64,000 nt of DNA from Terribacillus sp. DMT04 (GTDB lineage: Bacteria > Bacillota > Bacilli > Bacillales > Amphibacillaceae): assembly GCF_019056395.1 (NCBI RefSeq), contig NZ_CP077639.1, positions 1,118,001 through 1,182,000 on the forward strand, read 5' to 3'. Shown piece by piece: positions 59,034 to 64,000 of this stretch; within the stretch, counting starts at the first letter, position 1, and every line of letters starts with the position of its first letter. Below the pieces are notes generated by a model. That model was not told the origin of the DNA. It saw only the letters and a program-made list of their open reading frames with translations, and did not search any database. A program made the position numbers and the translations under genes.

Positions 59034-59955
59034 CAATCAACTTATCACACAAGGTATGGAATTCGGCGAACTTACAAAGGAAGACATTACAACAATCCGT
59101 CAGACACTGGCGAAGGATTGCAACGACTCTCAATTTAAGCTTTTCATGTCAATCGCAAAGAGTTCTGGTGCTAACCCGGTTATGAACGAGATCTACCCAG
59201 CAGTGCGTAGCGGGCAGCTAACGGTACAATTCGCTGTCGAATACTTTGTACGTAAAGCGAAAGAATCACCTGGATACTCAGGTCATGATGTGCAGCTGGT
59301 GCATGATAATGACGAATTCAAGATGCACCAAGAGCAGGATGAGGAAGGTCGCTATTATGCTGTAATCGACGAACACTCTTGGGCTTTTCCTCGAGGCAAA
59401 GTAATCGGTGGTTATGCCATTGCTTATCGTGAAGACAAGAAGCCTTTCACAGTTGTTATGGAAGTGGATGAGGTTGAGCATTTCAAAAAGTCTAACATCG
59501 GCATGCAAAAGACAATGTGGACGAATTATTTCAATGACATGTTCAAGAAACACATGCTACGTCGGGCTTTAAAGGCTGCATACGAGCTTAATTACGATGA
59601 TGAGGTAACGGTCGGTGAAAGCCAAGGGTCTAATGATAATGATGAGTTCCAGCGAAATCGCAGGGATATTACACCGAATCAAGACGTTATCGAACACGGC
59701 TCACAGCAAAATGATAATCCGGAACCACAGCAAGAACAGAAGCCATCTAAGATTGACCAGTTAAAAGATCAGATGCGCACGCTCTTCACGCAGCTTGGTA
59801 TCACAACGAATGATGGAATCAAAGATTATCTTAAAAAGCATGCTCCGGATGCTAACCCTGGCACGCAGAAAGGGTTAATTGCTATTAATCAGTTGCTCGA
59901 GACGAATTTGGAAATGCTACAAGCGCAAGCATCTAATGATGACGCGTTGGACTAA
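59023..59955 (+). CDS. recT: RecT-family single-strand annealing protein
   Basis: 310 residues. FKLFMSIAKSSGANPVMNEIYP, GYAIAYREDKKPFTVVMEVDE and MLRRALKAAYELN are RecT/Bet-type motifs. The C-terminal third is Gln/Asp/Pro-rich linker and helical tail. It anneals single-stranded DNA during phage recombination and replication. ATG after GAGGAGG. It follows an SbcC-like ATPase rather than RecE-type nuclease, as in several Bacillus phages. Confidence 0.9.
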   Translation: MANNNQLITQGMEFGELTKEDITTIRQTLAKDCNDSQFKLFMSIAKSSGANPVMNEIYPAVRSGQLTVQFAVEYFVRKAKESPGYSGHDVQLVHDNDEFKMHQEQDEEGRYYAVIDEHSWAFPRGKVIGGYAIAYREDKKPFTVVMEVDEVEHFKKSNIGMQKTMWTNYFNDMFKKHMLRRALKAAYELNYDDEVTVGESQGSNDNDEFQRNRRDITPNQDVIEHGSQQNDNPEPQQEQKPSKIDQLKDQMRTLFTQLGITTNDGIKDYLKKHAPDANPGTQKGLIAINQLLETNLEMLQAQASNDDALD

Positions 59956-59958
59956 GCC

Positions 59959-60144
59959 ATGTATAACCCTTATCGGAAGCACAAACCGAGGGTGCAGGTA
60001 ATCGAGAGAGATCTTGACTGCGAGATTTGTGGAAATGAAATCAATCCTGGTAAAGAAGCTTATAGCCGCGGGTACCGAATATGCCCGCGGTGCCAGGAAA
60101 CATTGGGGGAGAAAAGATGTCGTACATTACGCAAGAGCATTTAG
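59959..60144 (+). CDS. Small zinc-ribbon phage protein, 61 residues
   Basis: MYNPYRKHKPRVQV, then CEICGNEINPG and CPRCQETLG: two CxxC pairs, a zinc ribbon. Basic ends. It starts 3 bases after recT and overlaps the next gene by 28 bases. Function unknown. Confidence 0.7.
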   Translation: MYNPYRKHKPRVQVIERDLDCEICGNEINPGKEAYSRGYRICPRCQETLGEKRCRTLRKSI

Positions 60145-60563
60145 ATTTTTTGAATGAAGCAAATCAAGCTTTTGATAATGACATTGGTTTAACAACATAC
60201 AGAAACGAAGAACTAGGTTTAATTGCGCTACGCCGCGGAGTAGAACGCGATTGCATTCAGGTACTAAATCTTGGTGAGGAAGTTGCCTTCTTCGCAGAAC
60301 AATTGAAAAGCGCGCCACACTTAAGGAAACCATTGTATCAATTTGCTACACAGATGGAATGGCAGCTTCGTCTAAATGACAGCAAGCTGGGATGGAACAA
60401 ATTAAACAGATTAGACATTGATACAAAGCTGAGACAAAAGGTTATGGCATTATCTGATTTACTCACAGCAAATATGTATGACGATAGTGAGGAATTAACA
60501 GAGCTATGTGCTGACATTGGAAACTACGCCATGATGCTATACGACAACGAGGGGGAGAAATGA
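60117..60563 (+). CDS. Early phage hypothetical protein, 148 residues
   Basis: MSYITQEHLDFLNEANQAFD, then IALRRGVERDCIQVLNLGEE and a helical rest (LNRLDIDTKLRQKVMALSDLL). ATG after GGGGGAGAAA. It overlaps the next gene by 4. No motif recognised; probably an early accessory. Confidence 0.68.
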   Translation: MSYITQEHLDFLNEANQAFDNDIGLTTYRNEELGLIALRRGVERDCIQVLNLGEEVAFFAEQLKSAPHLRKPLYQFATQMEWQLRLNDSKLGWNKLNRLDIDTKLRQKVMALSDLLTANMYDDSEELTELCADIGNYAMMLYDNEGEK

Positions 60564-61054
60564 TGGAAGAAGATATTGCTAATTACGCGCTTGAAATAAC
60601 CGCTGGTCTTCATAACACCCTAGACAATGAAAACTTCATGGAAGATCAATTCGGAAATGGATTTAAATATATAAAGAATGAATTAAACCTTATCGATGGC
60701 TGCATTAAGGGAGAAGTGCCAGGCGCAGCATTCAAAGTAGGAGAATTTGTGTCAAGAAAAGGCTCAGAGCTTGTACAAGTAAACCACAGATCCTACACGG
60801 AATCTAGAGGGTGGGTATACGGTATCACTTATGCTTCTGTAAACAAAGAAACCCAAACATTAAATGCAAGTGGTGGTGCTTCATGTTGGTGGAATGAAGA
60901 TGAGTTTAAGAAGATTGATGATCCGTTGCTACTTCTAATCATAAAAAAATACTTTCTTACAAAAGAAAAAGATGATCTAAAACGTCAATTAATTAATGCA
61001 GAAAAGCAACTTGATAAACTCGCTTATTCTTTAAATGTGGTGAAAGGAATATGA
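60560..61054 (+). CDS. Early phage hypothetical protein, 164 residues
   Basis: N-terminal helical part (ANYALEITAGLHNTL), a beta-rich middle (FVSRKGSELVQVNHRSYTE, GWVYGITYASVNKETQT) resembling SH3-like small domains, and a C-terminal coiled coil (TKEKDDLKRQLINAEKQLDK). GAGGGGGA precedes two adjacent ATGs. It overlaps the MBL gene by 4. Function unknown. Confidence 0.68.
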   Translation: MMEEDIANYALEITAGLHNTLDNENFMEDQFGNGFKYIKNELNLIDGCIKGEVPGAAFKVGEFVSRKGSELVQVNHRSYTESRGWVYGITYASVNKETQTLNASGGASCWWNEDEFKKIDDPLLLLIIKKYFLTKEKDDLKRQLINAEKQLDKLAYSLNVVKGI

Positions 61055-61806
61055 AAGTAGACATCCTAGCATCCGGCTCATCAGGAAACTGCATCGCTCT
61101 TACAGCTGGTAACTCTACTATTCTCGTGGATTGCGGAATTGCTAAAACAAAGATAGAGAAGCGCCTGATGGAATGTGGCATCGAACCAGGCAACATCTTG
61201 GCCATCTTTGTGACTCACGCCCATAACGACCATATCAAAGGGCTGCCAATCGCAGAGAAGTATCATATTCCGGTATACGCCGGTGAAGCGGAATGGAAGT
61301 CGATTAAGAATGTTCCGGAAGAGTTACGCGAAAACGTATATGACGAAGAAATCCTTTTCGACTTTGAAGGTTATTATGACTGGTTTTGTGTTGAACCATT
61401 CAAAACGCATCACGATGCATATGATCCGAAAGGTTATGCAATCTACACGGAAAATCATAAGGTCTCCATCTGCCTGGACACTGGTCGCGTTGATGAGGAC
61501 ATGCTGCAAGCTATGAAAGGTAGCCAAGTGTACATCATTGAAAGCAATCACGATCCAGTCATGGTCGAGCATTCCGATTACCCGAATTCAGTCAAAGCAC
61601 GTATTGTCTCGCAGGTCGGTCACTTGAGCAATATGCAGACAGCAGAAGCACTTGCACGGCTGGTGCAGGGCGAGGGAGAAAAGATTTATCTTACTCACTT
61701 GAGCAGCAACAACAATATGCCTTCACTGGCATTAATGACAACAGTGCGGCAGCTGATGAAGAAGGGTTTCAAGCAAGATAAACATTATGAAATTGAGGTG
61801 TTCTAA
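61051..61806 (+). CDS. Metallo-beta-lactamase-fold hydrolase
   Basis: 251 residues. LASGSSGNCIALTAGNSTI and VTHAHNDHIKGLP (HxHxDH motif), IESNHDP and LTHLSSNN complete the YycJ-type MBL hydrolase, likely a nuclease. Such proteins are common in Bacillus and Staphylococcus phages next to recombination genes. It lies between RecT and the replication initiator and so probably acts on DNA (inference). The next gene starts immediately after its stop. Confidence 0.88.
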   Translation: MKVDILASGSSGNCIALTAGNSTILVDCGIAKTKIEKRLMECGIEPGNILAIFVTHAHNDHIKGLPIAEKYHIPVYAGEAEWKSIKNVPEELRENVYDEEILFDFEGYYDWFCVEPFKTHHDAYDPKGYAIYTENHKVSICLDTGRVDEDMLQAMKGSQVYIIESNHDPVMVEHSDYPNSVKARIVSQVGHLSNMQTAEALARLVQGEGEKIYLTHLSSNNNMPSLALMTTVRQLMKKGFKQDKHYEIEVF

Positions 61807-62142
61807 ATGGAAAAAGCAATTGTACCGAAGCAAGTGGCTCAGGCGTTGGACTTACACAAGTTAGTTTGGGATAAGGCTTCATCTAAAACGCAGGCACTCC
61901 AGTTCATGGCTTTGCCCTTCTCTGAAGTGAAAGGAACGGCAGTTGAAACACTAAGAAAATATGCAATTAAAGAGCCTGAAACATACATGCAAGCAGTTCT
62001 CTACGGCTACGAGCCACGAATTGAAAATGAAAAAGACTTGGCTAATGTTATTGAAATTTGGATGGCCAAGCCGTACGTGGATGATGAACGCAAGGATATC
62101 GAGCAGTTTGCCGGAGTGATTACCAAACACTTTCAACATTGA
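61807..62142 (+). CDS. Early phage hypothetical protein, 111 residues
   Basis: Starts MEKAIVPKQVAQALDLHKLV right after the MBL stop, with GAGGTG inside that gene as RBS. Helical (TAVETLRKYAIKEPETYMQA, LANVIEIWMAKPYVDDE). Resembles small phage proteins of the DUF1642 or similar early families, but I cannot name it. Function unknown. Confidence 0.68.
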   Translation: MEKAIVPKQVAQALDLHKLVWDKASSKTQALQFMALPFSEVKGTAVETLRKYAIKEPETYMQAVLYGYEPRIENEKDLANVIEIWMAKPYVDDERKDIEQFAGVITKHFQH

Positions 62143-62156
62143 ACGGATGATATGGC

Positions 62157-62948
62157 ATGGCAAAACCACAGCGAGAAAATGGATATACCGGTGTTGCCAA
62201 TGAAATTATGCAACAAATTGCCAAGACTAATTTGAATGGCACACAGTTTCGATTACTGATTGTGATCTGGCGTTACACATACGGTTTCCAGAGAAAAATG
62301 TATCCCATGTCAATTAACTTTTTTGTGGAGAACACGGAGGCCGGTAGAACACAAGTCAGAAGAGAATTAGATGTTTTGATAGCTAGAAAGATTGTAGCTG
62401 TCGGAGAAACGAGCGTCAGAGGTACCAGGAATATAGGATTCAACAAGGATTACACAACTTGGCTAGAAAAAGAACCAAGCAAGGGGGAAATAAAATTGGC
62501 ACCTAAAAAAGAGAAGACAGCTGCAGACAAGGAGCAACCTGCCAAGAAACAAAAGTACACCGAAGATAACCAGTATTACAAAATGGCCGTTTATTTCTTC
62601 AAACGAGTTGAGAAGGTTGCGGAAGAGGCCGGCATTGCTCACCTGCTGCGGAAGTCGAATATGCAGACCTGGGCTGATGATATGCGAAAACTGGTGGAGA
62701 TTAGTGGAGTTGACAAGCGAAAAGCTAGGGAAGTGATGGATTGGGTTACTACAGATTCATTCTGGAGGACAAATATCCTTTCGGCAAAGAAGCTGCGCGA
62801 CAAGTTTCCCGAGCTGGCAATTAAGATGAAAGCTGAGCAGAGCAAGTCACAGCCGGCAGCAAGAAAGCCTGACCCGCGTGATCCAGAAATCGCGCTTCAA
62901 AAATGGATAAACGAAGGGAATGACCCGAATGACTTCAAATGGAATTGA
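62157..62948 (+). CDS. Phage replication initiator (O/DnaD-like)
   Basis: 263 residues. N-terminal winged helix of the phage replication-protein-O type (QIAKTNLNGTQFRLLIVIWR, GRTQVRRELDVLIARKIV); a basic linker (about 108-140); a helical C-terminal part (VVDWVTTDSFWRTNILS-like) that may contact DnaB. It binds the phage origin, probably located in or near this gene in related phages. The 24-bp repeats at 26.45 kb are an alternative origin. It overlaps dnaB by 20 bases. Confidence 0.82.
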   Translation: MAKPQRENGYTGVANEIMQQIAKTNLNGTQFRLLIVIWRYTYGFQRKMYPMSINFFVENTEAGRTQVRRELDVLIARKIVAVGETSVRGTRNIGFNKDYTTWLEKEPSKGEIKLAPKKEKTAADKEQPAKKQKYTEDNQYYKMAVYFFKRVEKVAEEAGIAHLLRKSNMQTWADDMRKLVEISGVDKRKAREVMDWVTTDSFWRTNILSAKKLRDKFPELAIKMKAEQSKSQPAARKPDPRDPEIALQKWINEGNDPNDFKWN

Positions 62949-64000
62949 ATTAGATATTGAGCTCTCTGCAGAACAATCAGTGCTTGGGGCAGTCTTCCTA
63001 GATGCAGAGGTACTGGACGACATCAGCTTTTTGGAAGCAAGAGATTTCAGCAACCCGGTACATGCCGACATCTATAAAGCAATGCGTTGGTTGGAAGATA
63101 AACATGAACCAATCGACTTTGTAAGCGTAATGTCCTTGTATGTGAAAGCAAATAAGCAGCAGGAATTGACGTCCACTTATTTGCTAAAGCTTTCTGAATC
63201 ATGTCCGACAACAGCTAATGTTGTGTACCACGCAAACCTTGTACGATCTCAAGCTCTTCGCAGGCGTGGCTCAAATGTAGGGAAGCAGATTCAAGAACTG
63301 GCTCGAGAAGACTTTGAAACTGATGAGGAATACTTTGCTGCAGTCGAAGCGAAGGTAACGGAAATTCGCCCTAGCGATTCAGGGAAAATGAAAAGCTTTG
63401 CTGATAACAGACAGAAATATTTTGCTCACATCATTTCCAAAAACGTAGAGTATATCGAGACAGGTTTCCCACAGTTTGACGACTGGGCGCACGGAGTTTG
63501 GCGGGGATGGCTTTTCATATCAGCCGGAAGACCATCAGTAGGTAAAACAGCATTAGCCTTACAGCGTATCCATGGCGTAGCACAGACGGCTCCAGTCCTT
63601 GTGTTCTCGCAGGAGATGGACGACACACAGCTGACAGATCGTCTTATTTCTAATATGAGCGGCATACCTTACAACCGAATTAAGAACAAAGACCTGACAC
63701 CTGAACAGTACGGCATCGTTGAAGAAGAATATAAGAAGCTTGAGAAACTACCAATCTTCATACAGGACAGTGCAGGTATCACCATTGAGGAAGTAAGGGC
63801 AACCGCACGGCGTTACAAACGAAAATATGGAGACTTGGGAATGGTTGTAGTGGACTATCTACAGATCATGAAAATACCTCAACATGGTAACGAAAACCGT
63901 GCAACTGCCATAGGTAATGTAACAACAACAGCAAAGTCAATCGCCAGAGAATTGAAATGCTGCTTCATGATGCTGTCTCAGATGAATAGGGAAAGCGATA
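62929..64000 (+). CDS. dnaB: Replicative DNA helicase DnaB-like (partial, runs off window)
   Basis: 357 codons visible. MTSNGIELDIELSAEQSVLG starts the N-terminal domain (EQSVLGAVFLD motif); RecA fold: SAGRPSVGKTALALQRI (Walker A), VLVFSQEMDD (H1a/EM), MVVVDYLQIM (Walker B) and LSQMNRESD at the edge. ATG has AAGGGAA upstream and overlaps the initiator gene. Replicative helicase loader context. The 3' end, and the rest of the early region with attR, is outside the window. Confidence 0.93.
   Translation, partial: MTSNGIELDIELSAEQSVLGAVFLDAEVLDDISFLEARDFSNPVHADIYKAMRWLEDKHEPIDFVSVMSLYVKANKQQELTSTYLLKLSESCPTTANVVYHANLVRSQALRRRGSNVGKQIQELAREDFETDEEYFAAVEAKVTEIRPSDSGKMKSFADNRQKYFAHIISKNVEYIETGFPQFDDWAHGVWRGWLFISAGRPSVGKTALALQRIHGVAQTAPVLVFSQEMDDTQLTDRLISNMSGIPYNRIKNKDLTPEQYGIVEEEYKKLEKLPIFIQDSAGITIEEVRATARRYKRKYGDLGMVVVDYLQIMKIPQHGNENRATAIGNVTTTAKSIARELKCCFMMLSQMNRESD

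Noticed and set aside
24747-64000. Two separate prophages in tandem
   Set aside because: No second integrase or att-like tRNA repeat was seen between the late and early regions; modules are each present once and complementary.

Overview
The window is a Bacillaceae chromosome carrying a large prophage. The host part (1 to about 24,640) keeps the Bacillus subtilis yjb/yjc gene order (relQ/yjbM, NAD kinase/yjbN, yjbO, prpE, yjbQ, cotO, cotZ, yjcF, yjcG, yjcH). It has spore-coat genes with sigma-K-like promoters, so the host is an endospore former. Base composition and the icaA/pgaC-like operon suggest a halotolerant genus such as Terribacillus or a relative; that genus guess is weak.

Host layout. 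119-2429: (p)ppGpp synthetase, NAD kinase and RNA pseudouridine synthase in one operon, convergent with prpE. 3218-4396: RodA/FtsW-type protein. 4626-7847: MgtE magnesium channel and a CPA2 cation/proton antiporter. 7957-9798: coat genes and small proteins. 9802-12322: DUF421 membrane protein and the yjcF-yjcG-yjcH group. 12416-15885: mntABCD-like manganese ABC operon whose binding-protein gene is broken by one in-frame amber codon; an MntR-box-like sequence lies upstream. 16083-17070: HD phosphohydrolase and FosX. 17083-19627: poly-N-acetylglucosamine (pga/ica-like) operon. Then a 555-base gene-free but structured stretch, a two-part lipoprotein, a small anchored protein, and a TetR-MFS drug-efflux operon. 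A tRNA-Val(GAC) with its own promoter ends the host part.

The prophage starts just after tRNA-Val and runs off the right edge, so at least 39 kb is present and attR is not seen. Its order is unusual: integrase and a small Xre regulator; a 24-bp tandem repeat array; HNH; a GC-rich cos-like gap; TerS, TerL, portal, ClpP-type protease, HK97 capsid; connectors; siphovirus tail with a -1 frameshift (gpG/gpGT); tape measure; Dit; a two-gene cargo insertion; a 1680-residue Tal/receptor-binding protein; XhlA, holin, endolysin; minus-strand cargo genes; FtsK-like and replication-relaxation genes; two tandem repressor modules; then the early operon (SbcC-like ATPase, RecT annealase, MBL hydrolase, replication initiator, DnaB). 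The integrase therefore sits beside the packaging genes, about 29 kb from the immunity region.

The points most worth following up are: the secreted-protein/small-membrane-protein pair inserted between dit and tal (41.5-42.7 kb), which looks like a bacteriocin or toxin with its immunity protein; the 24-bp palindromic repeat array followed by AT-rich repeats and a hairpin (26.45-26.64 kb), which resembles an iteron origin or packaging/regulatory site; the dual lysogeny switch with three operators and a nearby LexA box; and the amber-interrupted mntA. All protein assignments come from reading motifs, lengths and context. No database search was run.
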